From Alnus glutinosa (taxonomy: Eukaryota > Streptophyta > Magnoliopsida > Fagales > Betulaceae), in assembly GCF_958979055.1 (NCBI RefSeq), contig NC_084899.1, positions 1,252,501 through 1,316,500 of the forward strand: 64,000 bases of DNA. Direction: 5' to 3'. Below the pieces are notes generated by a model. That model was not told the DNA's origin. It did not search any database and saw only the letters and a program-made list of their open reading frames with translations. Shown piece after piece: positions 34,304 through 45,566 of the stretch. The stretch's first letter is position 1; each line of letters starts with the position of its first letter. A program made the translations under genes and the position numbers.

Positions 34304-36616
34304 ATGGCAACAACCGAAGGAGTTGCCCGCCCATTCAAAAACGCCCGTCCTCCAACCCTCCCTCTCCCAAAAGACACCGCAAACCTCATTTGTGTATCAG
34401 AAAATTCTCACTTGTCAGCCCCTCTACACTGGAAGAAAGCTGCAGAGGCCCTCCAATGCACCCATTTTGATGAAGTCTGCCGCATGGTCTCCCAATTTTC
34501 AAAGGTTGAAAGCGTTGACATCCAGGGCACCTCCCTCACTGTTGCTCAGGTCACTGCAGTCGCACGCCGCAGTGAAGTAAAGGTTAACCTTGATGAAGCC
34601 GTGGCTCGTGAACGTGTGGCCAAAAGCGCCAACTGGGTTGCCGACAATATCTCCCGCGGAACTGACACATATGGTGTTACCACTGGTTTCGGAGCCACTT
34701 CACACCGGCGCACCAACAAAACGGTTCACCTCCAGACAGAGCTTATACGGTTCCTTAATGCCGGAGTGATCGGGAAAGAGAATCTCCCCTCCACTTATTC
34801 AAAGGTAGCTATGCTTGTTCGCACAAACACACTCATGCAAGGCTTTTCCGGTATTCGATGGGAGGTACTCGAAGCCATGGCCAAGCTGATGAACAAGAAT
34901 TTGATCCCTAAACTACCCCTTAGGGGGACTATCACTGCTTCCGGGGATCTTGTACCACTTTCTTATATTGCCGGTTTACTAACTGGCCGCCATAATTCCA
35001 AAGTGGTCACCCCTGAAAATGAAGAAATCACAGCCGTGGAAGCTCTGAAGAGAGCAGGAATTCCAGCTCCTTTCGAGCTTCAAGCAAAGGAGGGTCTAGC
35101 TCTTGTGAATGGGACGGCTGTTGGTTCGGCTGTGGCCGCAACAGTTTGCTTTGATGCCAACATTCTGTCTCTCTTTGCAGAAATTCTCTCTGCTTTGTTC
35201 TGTGAAGTCATGCTTGGCAATTCCGAGTTCACAGACCCGCTGACGCATGAGCTCAAGCACCACCCTGGGCAGATTGAAGCAGCTGCTATCATGGAGTTCC
35301 TTTTGGATGAAAGCGACTACATGAAAGAGGCAAAGCTTCGTTACGAGAAAGACCCATTGACAAAGCCAAAACAGGACAGGTATGCACTCAGAACCTCTCC
35401 CCAATGGCTCGGACCCCAAATTGAAGTTATTCGTATGGCAACGCATTCAATTGAAAGGGAAATCAACTCTGTGAATGACAACCCGTTGATCGACGTTGCT
35501 CGAGATATTGCTCTCCATGGAGGGAATTTCCAGGGTACGCCAATCGGTGTCTCCATGGACAATCTCCGCATTGCCGTTGCAGCAATTGGGAAGCTTATGT
35601 TTGCCCAGTTCTCTGAACTCGTATGTGACTACTACAACAATGGCTTGCCTTCCAATTTGAGTGGCGGGCCTAATCCGAGCTTGGATTATGGCTTCAAAGG
35701 GGCAGAGATAGCCATGGCTTCATATTGCTCTGAGCTTCAGTACCTGGCCAACCCTGTCACAACACATGTACAGAGTGCTGAACAACACAATCAAGATGTA
35801 AATTCTCTTGGTTTGATTTCAGCCAGAAAGAGCGCTGAAGCCATTGAGATCCTGAAGCTTATGTCTGCCACATACATGGTGGCACTTTGCCAGGCAATTG
35901 ATCTGAGACATCTGGAGGAAAACATGAGGGAAGTTGTTAAACATGTCCTCCTCCAAGTTGTGAGGAAGACCCTTTACTCTGCTGAAGATGGATCATTGCT
36001 TGAATCTCGTTTCTGCGAGAAAGAACTGTTGCAGGTTGTTGAGCACCAGCCCATTTTCTCTTATCTCGACGACCCCACTAATCCCTCTTATGCCCTCTTG
36101 CCTAAACTGCGAGAAGTACTTGTAGAGAAAGCACTCGTAGATCCTCCTAAGGCTGAAAATGGCAATGACGAGGGCTTCTCAATTTTCAAGCGGATACCAA
36201 TATTCCTTGACGAACTGAAAGCAAGGCTTGGAGAAGAGGTAGCCAAAGCGCGGGATAGATTTGAGAATGGAGATTTTCCAGTGGCAAACAGAATCAAGAA
36301 ATGCAGGACTTATCCTATATATCGGTTTGTGAGGAGTGAAGTGGGGACAGAGCTTCTCACCGGAGCAAAGAAGGTGAGCCCAGGTGAGGATATAGAGAAG
36401 GTTTATGAGGCCATCAATGGAGGCAAATTGGGAGATGTCGTGGTGAAGTGCTTGACAAATTGGAAAGGGTGTGCAGGCCCATTTACTCCGAGGCCTCTCA
36501 CAGTACCGTCTTCTCCAATGAATTGTAATCCTCAGTATTGGGGTTGGTTTGAGAATGAGAAGGTAAGGTCTCCTTCTCAACTTCCAAAGGCTTCAAATGG
36601 GGGTGGAGCATTTTGA
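34304..36616 (+). CDS. PAL: Phenylalanine ammonia-lyase, copy D
   Basis: This is the last tandem copy: one exon, 770 residues. MIO triad Ala212-Ser213-Gly214, Tyr123, Phe150 and the C-terminal extension (728-770) are present. Private changes are E5, P17 and N621 (Asp in the others). The middle of the gene shares silent changes with copy A ('gagttcacagacccgctgac'), while its 3' third resembles copy C. The final codons (gggggtggagcattttga) differ silently from the other three. It is predicted active. Confidence 0.97.
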   Translation: MATTEGVARPFKNARPPTLPLPKDTANLICVSENSHLSAPLHWKKAAEALQCTHFDEVCRMVSQFSKVESVDIQGTSLTVAQVTAVARRSEVKVNLDEAVARERVAKSANWVADNISRGTDTYGVTTGFGATSHRRTNKTVHLQTELIRFLNAGVIGKENLPSTYSKVAMLVRTNTLMQGFSGIRWEVLEAMAKLMNKNLIPKLPLRGTITASGDLVPLSYIAGLLTGRHNSKVVTPENEEITAVEALKRAGIPAPFELQAKEGLALVNGTAVGSAVAATVCFDANILSLFAEILSALFCEVMLGNSEFTDPLTHELKHHPGQIEAAAIMEFLLDESDYMKEAKLRYEKDPLTKPKQDRYALRTSPQWLGPQIEVIRMATHSIEREINSVNDNPLIDVARDIALHGGNFQGTPIGVSMDNLRIAVAAIGKLMFAQFSELVCDYYNNGLPSNLSGGPNPSLDYGFKGAEIAMASYCSELQYLANPVTTHVQSAEQHNQDVNSLGLISARKSAEAIEILKLMSATYMVALCQAIDLRHLEENMREVVKHVLLQVVRKTLYSAEDGSLLESRFCEKELLQVVEHQPIFSYLDDPTNPSYALLPKLREVLVEKALVDPPKAENGNDEGFSIFKRIPIFLDELKARLGEEVAKARDRFENGDFPVANRIKKCRTYPIYRFVRSEVGTELLTGAKKVSPGEDIEKVYEAINGGKLGDVVVKCLTNWKGCAGPFTPRPLTVPSSPMNCNPQYWGWFENEKVRSPSQLPKASNGGGAF

Positions 36617-37357
36617 ACTTCTATGTTTTTTTCTTCTTAATTCATAATGCTTGTATGAGATCCATGAGGAATCCATTCTTGCAATTATTCCCAGCACTTC
36701 TGTAAACATGGATCCTAAAAGATCTAGTGGAATTAGTATATTTTAAATTTTTCAATTTTCATCTCTCTCTCTCTCTCTCTCTTATTTGTTCTTTTCTCTG
36801 TGGTTAAGTTATGCCCACAATAATCCTACACAGCAATGGATATGTTCTCCAACAATTACCTATTTTAGATAAACAAATTTTTAAACATTTACAGTTAGCA
36901 ATTTGAGCCGATAACGGGAAAGAATTTATATGAAACCTACGTGTTCGGATAAGTAGATTAACCGTCTAAAATATATTTAGGCAATTACATCCCTATATCG
37001 ACTCTCTCGTATTAACCGTCTAAATTACTATTGCTAGCAAATTAGATAACTAATCGCTGAAAATTAAGAATTTAGATAGCCTGTGAATCACAATCGGCTG
37101 TCAATCCCACAAAATTCCAAACCTTTGACCTCAAGCATCCCACCATGTCAAGTCTCGCTCGGCTGCTGTCTTCTTTCACTGGGTGTTCGAGGGTACGGAA
37201 CAGAGATCATCATAGATTCTCCAAACAAGCACATATCTCGAATTTCCCGAACGAAACCCAACAACCCACGGATTCGAATCCACAACCCACAGGCACAGTA
37301 CGACGAGTTTCACACAAAAAATTAGCAAAAGAAAGAGAGAGACAGAGATATAGAGAG
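36617..37357. other. PAL-D 3' UTR and ankyrin-gene upstream region
   Basis: The PAL-D 3' UTR includes a short (CT)n tract at 36763-36782, after which homology to the other PAL flanks stops. From ~37080 the sequence is likely promoter and 5' UTR of the ankyrin gene; it carries an in-frame ATG at 37145 (see that gene). Confidence 0.5.
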
Positions 37358-39006
37358 ATGGAGAAGAGGCTTTCAGAGGCAGCAATGGAAGGGAATATAT
37401 CGGCCCTTAAAGAATTGCTCTTGGAAGACCCTCTTATTCTTGACAGAACCATCGCTTTTTGCGTTTCAGAGACTCCCCTTCACATATCTTCCATGCTGGG
37501 CCACTTGGGTTTCGTCAAGGAGCTACTGAGTCAGAAACTCGAGTTGGCCTCCGAGTTGGACTCCCACGGGTCGTCTCCACTGCATCTGGCATCAGCAAAA
37601 GGGCACCTGGAGATAGTCAGAGAGCTGTTGTTTGTGGATGCTGAGGCTTGCATGGTGAGGAACCAGGATGGGAGGACGCCCCTCCACTTGGCGGCGCTTA
37701 AGGGGCGACTTGAGGTAGTAAGTGAGTTGGTCCGAGTCAAGGCTGAGTCTGCTCGGGTGCTGACGGACCGAGGTGAAACGGTTCTTCACTTGTGCGTTGG
37801 GCGCCGTAATAGCTTGGAGGGGTTGAAGGTGCTGGTTGAAGCAATTGGGAAAAACGATGGGTTGGTGAATTGCAAGGATTGTGATGGGAATACTGTTTTG
37901 CATATTGCTGTGGCCAAAAAGAATTTTGAGGTATTCTTTTTCATGCCCCAATTTATGATATTTTTCCCGCGATTCCGTAGTCTAAAATGCGTTTTTAAAT
38001 AAAATCGTGGAAAGTATTCCGGATTGCATTCGAAAAAAAAATAACGATTTGAAAACGTAAAAAAGAGCAAGAAAGTGCATTTTTAAGAAAGAATACAGAG
38101 ACAAATATTGGCCATTGTATGTTGGACTAGCTGTCTAAAAATTGGCAGACGTGCCTTTTTTGTGTTGAAGAACTCATTACTCTTTTGCAGGCCATAAAGT
38201 TTTTGGTTGCTAATACTGGTGTGGATGTGAAGGCATTGAATACAAAAGGCTCTACAGCGTCAGACATTCTGATACAGAGCCCCAGAGATTTGAGGGATAT
38301 GGACATTGAGAATTTGTTTCATGGTGATGAGGCTTTAAATCCAAAAGACACACATTCAATTGTGCATGACTGGTTTCCAACACAAGTTCCTCGGATCACA
38401 ACATCTCCAACCTCAACATTAATCTCCACAGAGAAGCCAGCAGCAGCACTGAAGCATAAACATACTGATTGGCTTGGTAGAAAGCGAAGTGCATTGATGG
38501 TGGTGGCATCTCTGATTGCAACGGTGGCCTTTCAAACTGGAATAACCCCACCAGGAGGTGTTTGGAACCCGGTGGAGAAGCCGCACGCCGCCGGAACGTC
38601 GGTTATGGTGCATACCAATTCATTTCGGTATGGCCAGTTCATGATCTTCAACACAATTGCTTTCCTTGCATCTCTAAGCATAATTCTTCTATTCATCAGC
38701 GGGTTACCGATAAAGCATGGGAGATGGATGTGGATTCAAATGGTAATAATGTGGATTGCCATCACTGCACAAGTGCTAACATACTTTATCTCTCTGAAAC
38801 ACACGTCGCCGGAAAGTGCAAATGTGCAGAGTATGCTGAGTGATGTAACTGAGATATCAGTCTTAACATGGTTGGCGCTAATGGGTGTTGTTTTCGTCGG
38901 CAATGTCGTTCGTATGAATTCATGGATTCTCAGAAAGTATGGTTTTCTTGAGGAAAAAGAGGTTGTACCTGAAGAGACAATTGAAGATGAACATGAAGAG
39001 TTGTGA
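37358..39006 (+). CDS. Ankyrin-repeat protein with PGG membrane domain (BDA1/ITN1-like)
   Basis: Exon 1 is 37358-37930 and exon 2 is 38191-39006 (GT at 37931, TTTTGCAG ending 38190), giving 462 residues. Residues 1-210 hold about six ankyrin repeats (TPLHISSMLGHLGFVKELL, SPLHLASAKGHLEIVRELL, TPLHLAALKGRLEVVSELV, TVLHIAVAKKNFE). Residues 285-435 form the PGG domain, with PPGGVW at 310-315 and four hydrophobic segments (about 290-306, 340-362, 370-391, 413-431). The tail is acidic. Family members of this layout are plasma-membrane proteins linked to immunity (BDA1) or salt responses (ITN1); the role here is inferred. I prefer the ATG at 37358 (MEKRLSEAAMEGN) because family proteins start this way; an in-frame ATG at 37145 would add 71 poorly conserved-looking residues. 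Confidence 0.9.
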
Positions 39007-40132
39007 GGCAAAGATTGTTGAGAATGGAAAATTTCTATACTTTCTCTTGGTGTAAATAGTATGACGTTCTGAAAATTCAGATATTAATGCCATCTCTGCT
39101 GATTTACAGCATGACATGTTCAAGGTGACCGACATTACGGGAGCAGCTCACCTCCACCTCCACTTGAATTAACTTCCATTTCCTCCTATTTGTAGCTTAA
39201 ATTTTGCATGTCACTAAATGAAATCTAAGGTTCAAATAGTAGAGAAGCTAGAGCATGCTGTCTGTGTGGGAGAAGACGGTGCGGTTGGGGGTTATGATGG
39301 TTGACGGTGGCGGTGGCGAGAGTGGCGGCAGCAATTATGGTGGTTAAGGTTGGGTGTGGAGTCAGAGGGGTGGATGATTGATTGTGGGGATTCAGTATGG
39401 TTGGATTAAAGTGTTCACTATTTTGGACCCTTATATTTCATTTATTTGACATAACAAAACCTAAGCCTAAACTAGAGGGAATAAAAACTAACTCATTTGA
39501 AGGTGAGTCGCTCTCTTTATGGTAATGCCCTTGAATCACCACCATTTTTGCACTTACCAACCAACCTTTAAAACAAGTAACACTTGAGCCCCTCAAATTA
39601 CCGCATCGTATCAAACAAGCCACTTCGTTAGAAATCATCATCAAAATGGACGACAAAAGGTTATGTGCCGCACGTGACTAATTTTGAATATTTTCTTACC
39701 AAAATATCCTTAAATATTATTTTTTTTTTTAAAAAAAAAAAAAGCTTAAAAATAACAATTAAGGGGTGGTCGAACCACCCCCACTCTTAAGTAATAGTTA
39801 GGGGGCTAAAGTTTATTTTTTCCAAAACTTATTGTAAGGTCAAAATTCCCACATTAAACACAAATTTTACCCCCTAAACTATGGACAAAAAGTTTAAGAT
39901 CTCATTTGACGACGTTTTTACGCTTCTAGGAAGAAAAGAAAAAAATTACTTTTTGGCAAAAAATAAAAGCATTAACAAATAATTAAAAAATACAAAATAC
40001 TCAAAATTACGTTCACATTCATATCATATCATAACACTTTCAACCAAAAAAAAAAGTTTTAACAATCGAACCCTAAAATCTTGTTGAGCTTTTAGGCTAA
40101 TAAAGTGTGTTTTTAAGGCGGCAATTTTTGTT

Positions 40133-40173
<41 letters not shown>

Positions 40174-40590
40174 AAGGAACAAAGGACAGAAGACAAAAGG
40201 GAAAGAAACGCATCGAAGTTGCTGTAATACAAATTATCTTCATTCTTCAGCACGCTAAATTCAGAGGCTGGCCAAAAAAAACAGCAATTGAAACACCTCT
40301 CTTCTACAAAGTCCCAACTTTTGTATTATTCTTGCATGCAAGTACTACTGTCAAAGAAAATACAACTATTCCTTCAAAAGGCATAAATTACACTTCAAGC
40401 ATGCATAATAACAAATGGATTTACTCATTTACAGAAGAAAAACAAAGATATAGCAAAACCATTCATCTTTTATCTCGCAGTACATGTATATAGATACAAG
40501 AGAACACCCCGCAAGCAAAACTCACCAACGTTTGCCTCCTATCAAGGCTGAAACCGCGCTCACAGGCAAGATCCAAATCACATGCTCCAC
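39007..40590. other. Convergent intergenic region
   Basis: This holds the 3' UTRs of the ankyrin gene (plus) and the PMIR1-like gene (minus), and non-coding sequence between. A GGTGGCGGTGGCG-rich patch is at 39290-39340, and an A-tract of ~34 bases is at 40137-40170. No other gene is seen. Confidence 0.5.
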
Positions 40591-43500
40591 TCAGCGTAGC
40601 CTGATAGTTTCATTTGGTAAGATAACGTTGGGGTTTCGTATATGTGGATTTAGTGCTGCCAAGTCCTTCCATTTAGCTCCAGTACCATGAACACGAGATG
40701 AGATGCTCCACAAGGTATCACCAGGTTGCACCTTCATTGTCGCCGGGGCGGCAGACTTAGAAACAGCCTTTGACTTCATAAAGGGATGTTTATTGCTCTT
40801 CCCCATTCCATTAGCAAGCAACCAGCGGGAACCAGATTGCTGCTGGGTTGAGGTACCCCAGAGCTTCTTCTTTGCAGGCTCGGTTTTCAGACCGGCAACA
40901 TGTACTTCGGTGATTCTAAACTGAGGAATGCCCTCCTCTTCAGAAGTTTTCTCTTCTTTTGTTTCCTCCTTTGTTTCCATTACTGCTGACTCAGGCTCAT
41001 CGTCCTCGTTACTGTTCCTCACCTCTGAAACTGTGCTGTATATTTTTGGCTTTGGCGGGACAAATACTCTCTCTACTTGAATAAGAGCAAGCATTGGCGC
41101 ACCAACAGGCTCAAAATTTCGTAGTGGATCACGAAGTTGCACCATTAGGGCTACTGTGAAGTTGTTCCCCAGTAAACCACACTTTCTGTTAGAGCCTTTG
41201 CCCCGTCTTCTCTCTCCCTTCGAACCTCCACGGATCAAGTCCAAAGAGTTAGCGTGATGGGCTGCAAGGATTTTAGAAGTGCGTTCACTGATACAATCTT
41301 CATCATCAATTTCACCAGAATCCAGCCTCATCCATTCATCAAGACTTAATGAGAGGCCCATTAATCCATCAACAGCATCGCCACCATCTTCTATGTCCAA
41401 CAATTGCAATCCAGCAGCCCCCTCCAAACCTACAGACCCACTGATATTAATCCCCTTGCCCTGAAGGGCCGAAACATCCCCAATAGACTGTGCACTGATA
41501 TTTGCAGGTGCATCTTCATCTGACATCCCGGATTGTATTCTCAACCCTTCCATTGAAAGTGCTTCAATCTTATCCATAGCTAAAGGTGCAAGATCTTCTA
41601 GAGAGACATATTCTGAGCCCATTTTATTGCCTACTGAGCCAGAACTAGAGTTATTAGACCTGGGTTCCGCTGACCTCCCTCTAACTCTCTTTTGCCCACC
41701 AAACATTTCTTGTTCAACCACCAATTCATGCTGCAATAAAGTTTGCCTGTGCCAAGAGATAATGTACAATCAAGATAACATTTACCAAAAGGCATCAAAT
41801 AGAAAGAAAGACTTAAGTATATGACTCCCAAGCAAATTAAAACCAGTCTCACAAACCTCTCAGATCCCTCCAGAGTATGTGCTGCCTCCCATGCCACTTG
41901 CTGCATTGTCTTTCCGGTGATATCTTCCAAAGGCATCAACTTATTGGCCTGCATAGAAAGCTTTTCAATTCCCACTGAGGCCAAACACTGCAATATCTCC
42001 ATTACCTCAGAACCCATTTCTGCAGGTATGACGACTGGACTAGAAACCTGCATAATCAGGTTCCCACCATTTTTTGCATTGCTGAAAACAGAGGGACTCA
42101 TAGACCGGACAAAACCTCCATTTTTGGTCTGAAGAAAAGGACCTAACCCTTCTCCAAGAGGAGGCAATTCAACTGGCCCTTCAGGAGGTAAATCAATTGG
42201 GCTTCCAAATCCATCAGAGCTTTTTGGTGGAGAATGTTGAAAAGCATTCTCATTCAAGCCCCATTCACGCATTAAGGCTTCTGTTTCCAAGTCTTCCAAT
42301 ATTTTGGCCCTTGTTTTGCTCCTCTCTGCCTGAGTTGCTATCTGATGCTCCTTTTCCACATCTTGAATCGCCGATGAAAGTTCAAAACCCTCAAACAAGT
42401 TCCCCCACACAGAACCAGTTGGAGCATTGTAGCCACATTCTGCTTGGTCCCCACTGCCTTCATCAAAATCAAACAAAGAACAGCCCCCAGCAAGGGCCTC
42501 CTTCTCAAATTGTCTTAACAGACGCTCCCTTGGGGATTCAGCCTCACTCTCAGAACTCAAGCCAAACGAACCATGTTCTATTTCCAGCATGTTTAAGAAC
42601 TCACTTGCGATGGATTCAGTATCATCATCTAAGCTAAGTGACTTTCCCTTACTATTTGTTTTATCATCCGATTCAAACTCCAAGTAGTTCTCATGGGGTT
42701 CAAGTGCAGCTGTCTCCAATTCTGATACATTATTTAAAGCTGACTCTAATTCTCTCATGAGTTCTTCTTTGGTACACATGTCATCCTCTTTTGAAGCAGC
42801 GTCATGTAATGCAAGCTCATTGTCGCATCTACCAGTTTCCTCATCCTTGCGATCAAGCTCAGTGCCCTCCTCAAGTGCTACCTGTACACCAGTATCAACT
42901 TCAACACCAGGACTTTCTACTGGAGCAACATTGGAACCCTTTACAACTATTTCCTCCGATTCCAGAGACTCCTTTGATGAAAATTCTATGCCCTGTTCAA
43001 TTACAGAAAACTCGTCATATTCACACTCAGTTTCAACATTTTCTTTACCAGAGTCAGACCAAGGATTGGAATTTGGTCTGGTGAGCTCAATATGTTCAGT
43101 AAAAGCATTAAGTTCAGGCTTATCAACTGGACAATCCAACTTGTCTTCATCAAATTTTTGATATAGAATATCTACTGAACTGGCAAGTTCCGACCTTGAT
43201 ATTGGCAAAACCTCATGAAGATCTTTTATGTTCTCGACCGACCGTGATGCAGCACGATACAGCTGGTTTGTTATGCCAGGAAGACTTTCTGCACGGTGCA
43301 TTCTGCTCCAGCCACCACCTTGACCAAGTTTCATCTCTGGCTTAGCCATACTCCAACTATTCTGCCTTGAACTCAACACCTCAGGATTTCCAGGTGCACT
43401 GGGATTATCACCAATCACTAAATATCCAAAACTAACATTCATCATAGCACCTTTAGCCTTTCCTGATAATTTAAAACTCGTAGTCCATGTCCCTGAGCTC

Positions 43501-44126
43501 TTCTCCTCCTCTAATTCCTCCAAAGTCAGGGGAAGCAGCCTCGTGAGATCAATCCGATGCTTCCCCAAATCAAGTTCTGGCGCACCATACACAGAAGCAT
43601 AGAGCAAAAAATGTTTCGCCTCATACTTTGCTGAATGGTGTGGTCCACTCCTACTACCATAAACAGAGCATGTATGAGACAATTTCTCTTCAAACTCTGT
43701 GATGCCTAGAAAAACCTTCGCTGGACGAGTGACCAAGACCCCATCCCGCCTCTTCCAATGCACACAAAGACTAACATCATTAAAACTTGAGGGTAACCCT
43801 TCGATGGAATGGACTAGGAGAGAAAAACGACAGTTAAACCTACGATTTCGGATATGGGAAAGGGCCTTCAATGGCCTCCAATTCCAAATGGACTTCTTGT
43901 CCTTGCGTGATGAGTCCTCCTCACCAAGTTTAAGCTTCAACTTGGGATCTGGTAAGTGGGTTTTTCCGGTCGATTTGGACCGAGTATTGGGCCTAGAAAT
44001 CGAACTCCTAGATGTATTTTTATCAAGGTATAGGGCTTTGCTTATTGCTTCAATCTCATTCAACAACTTCGCATTACCTGAATCCTCACTAATCTTCTTC
44101 CCAGCCTCAACTTTCGACAACATCAT
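40591..44126 (-). CDS. PMIR1: PLASTID MOVEMENT IMPAIRED 1-RELATED 1-like protein
   Basis: Exon 1 is 44126-41857 and exon 2 is 41746-40591; a 110-base intron runs GTTTGT (from 41856) to CACAG (41747). The product is about 1141 residues. Residues ~90-240 form an N-terminal C2-like (NT-C2) domain (FNCRFSLLVHSIEGLP to VSFGYLVIG). A long acidic, Ser-rich linker follows, then a conserved block around 650-770 (GPVELPPLGEGLGPF, SPVVIPAEMGSEVMEILQ, GKTMQQVAWEA), and a second conserved part (MGSEYVSLEDLAPLAMDKIE; LRNFEPVGAPMLALIQVERV). The last ~50 residues (VQPGDTLWSISSRVHGTGAK...NPNVILPNETIRL) look like a LysM fold. PMI1 and its relative act in chloroplast and nuclear movement, by family knowledge. 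The start MMLSKVE is the first ATG after an upstream non-ATG frame. Confidence 0.92.
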
Positions 44127-45551
44127 CTTTTTCCACAAAAACCCAAAATATAAAAAACAAAAATCAGATTAAACAAAACCCAGAACTTTAAATTCATCAA
44201 AACAATCAAAAAAATTCTAAATCTTAACAAAATTCAAACGTAACAACTAACTCTCTGTTGGATTTGACTGCAAATTACTCAACATTTTATATCTCTATGC
44301 AACACTATAAATTGCATAAATTTTTTTTTTTTTTTAAAAAAAAAAAATCCACAAAAGCTGAAGAAACTTTAGAATCAATTACCGTATGGGCGGAGCTGGC
44401 TGATAAGAAAAATCCTCCGGTGAAGCAGAATTTCAAAACCCTAAAATCACCCAATCGAAGCCATGGCCTCTCCTTCTGAAAATAATTCAAACTCGGGACT
44501 TTCAGAAATACATGAAAATGGAAAAGAGAGAGCAAATCCTTGGTCTCACAGAAAGAGTGTTACGGTGTCTGGGGCGCGTTTGTCTCTCCCCCAAATCTCT
44601 CTTTCTCCTGGGAATTGCCGCTGCCACTTTCAAACATGGTGTAAAAAGGAATTACGTATAGAATAAGTCATTTTATATTTGGTCCTCGTGTATTTGGGTA
44701 TTTACATCGTTTCCCTCATTTGTGCTTTTTTCCTTTTTCGCTCTTCGCCTAACCTTTCCGATATCTTTCCAAACACGCCCTTGTGGTTTCTCTGGAAGCC
44801 TGGATGGCATGCATGTGGCAAACATTATCCGGATTTGAATCTAAAAATAGTTGTATTTTTTTTTTGGAAAATGATTGAAACTAAAAATAATTCAAAATAC
44901 AACTATTATCTACCTTATCATCATCTATTTATTTAACATTTTTTTAAAAAAAAATTAAGAGAGAGAGAAAATTTAAAGTAATTTCTATATTGATGTCAAG
45001 TTGTAACGTACAAAATCTAATAATGATCATCTTAAATTTAATGGTCATTTTAAAAGACACGTAACATTTAAAACGACACAATAAAAGTAAATAACTCTAG
45101 TCTTCCTTACAGCATTACTCCTTCTAGACACTTTATCATTTCAAAATAAGAAATAAAAAGATTTTTTTTATTATTTTCTTTCTTTATTTGCTTTCTTCTT
45201 CTATTTAGTTAATAGAGAAAATAATTACCCAAATCAAACACAATCATCTCTACTAAATGTTGGAGTAATAAATAAAGAATTTTTATTATTATTATTATTT
45301 ACTTTCTTTTAGTCTTCCTTTATATCATCTAGTACTGTTCATCGTAGTGATAAAATCTTTCAACAACCAAATGAAATTGTGGGGTGTGAATAAAATATGC
45401 ATAAACTTTGTAGAACAAAGAATGATTTTGATCAAATATGTGGCACTAATTGCGATTAAAGCAATATAAATCTTTTGTCTTTTGTTTCTTAGAAAGCACG
45501 GATGAGCTTAGCTGTCCCCAAATACTTTACTTGCATGTAACGTGGTTTGGC
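44127..45551. other. PMIR1-like 5' region and intergenic
   Basis: The 5' UTR and promoter of the PMIR1-like gene are expected at 44127-44700, including a CT-rich leader-like stretch (44580-44615, plus reading). Beyond that the sequence is AT-rich and non-coding up to the LINE. The plus-strand frames near 44460-44940 lack family features. Confidence 0.45.
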
Positions 45552-45566
45552 CATCTCCTTTTATTT

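Noticed and set aside
37145-37357. 71-residue N-terminal extension of the ankyrin protein
   Set aside because: In frame and possible, but it has no targeting or domain features, and family proteins start at the MEKRL-type position.
42757-43161. Plus-strand Ser-rich frame over the PMIR1-like gene
   Set aside because: Complement of the acidic linker coding sequence; the minus-strand frame is the real one.
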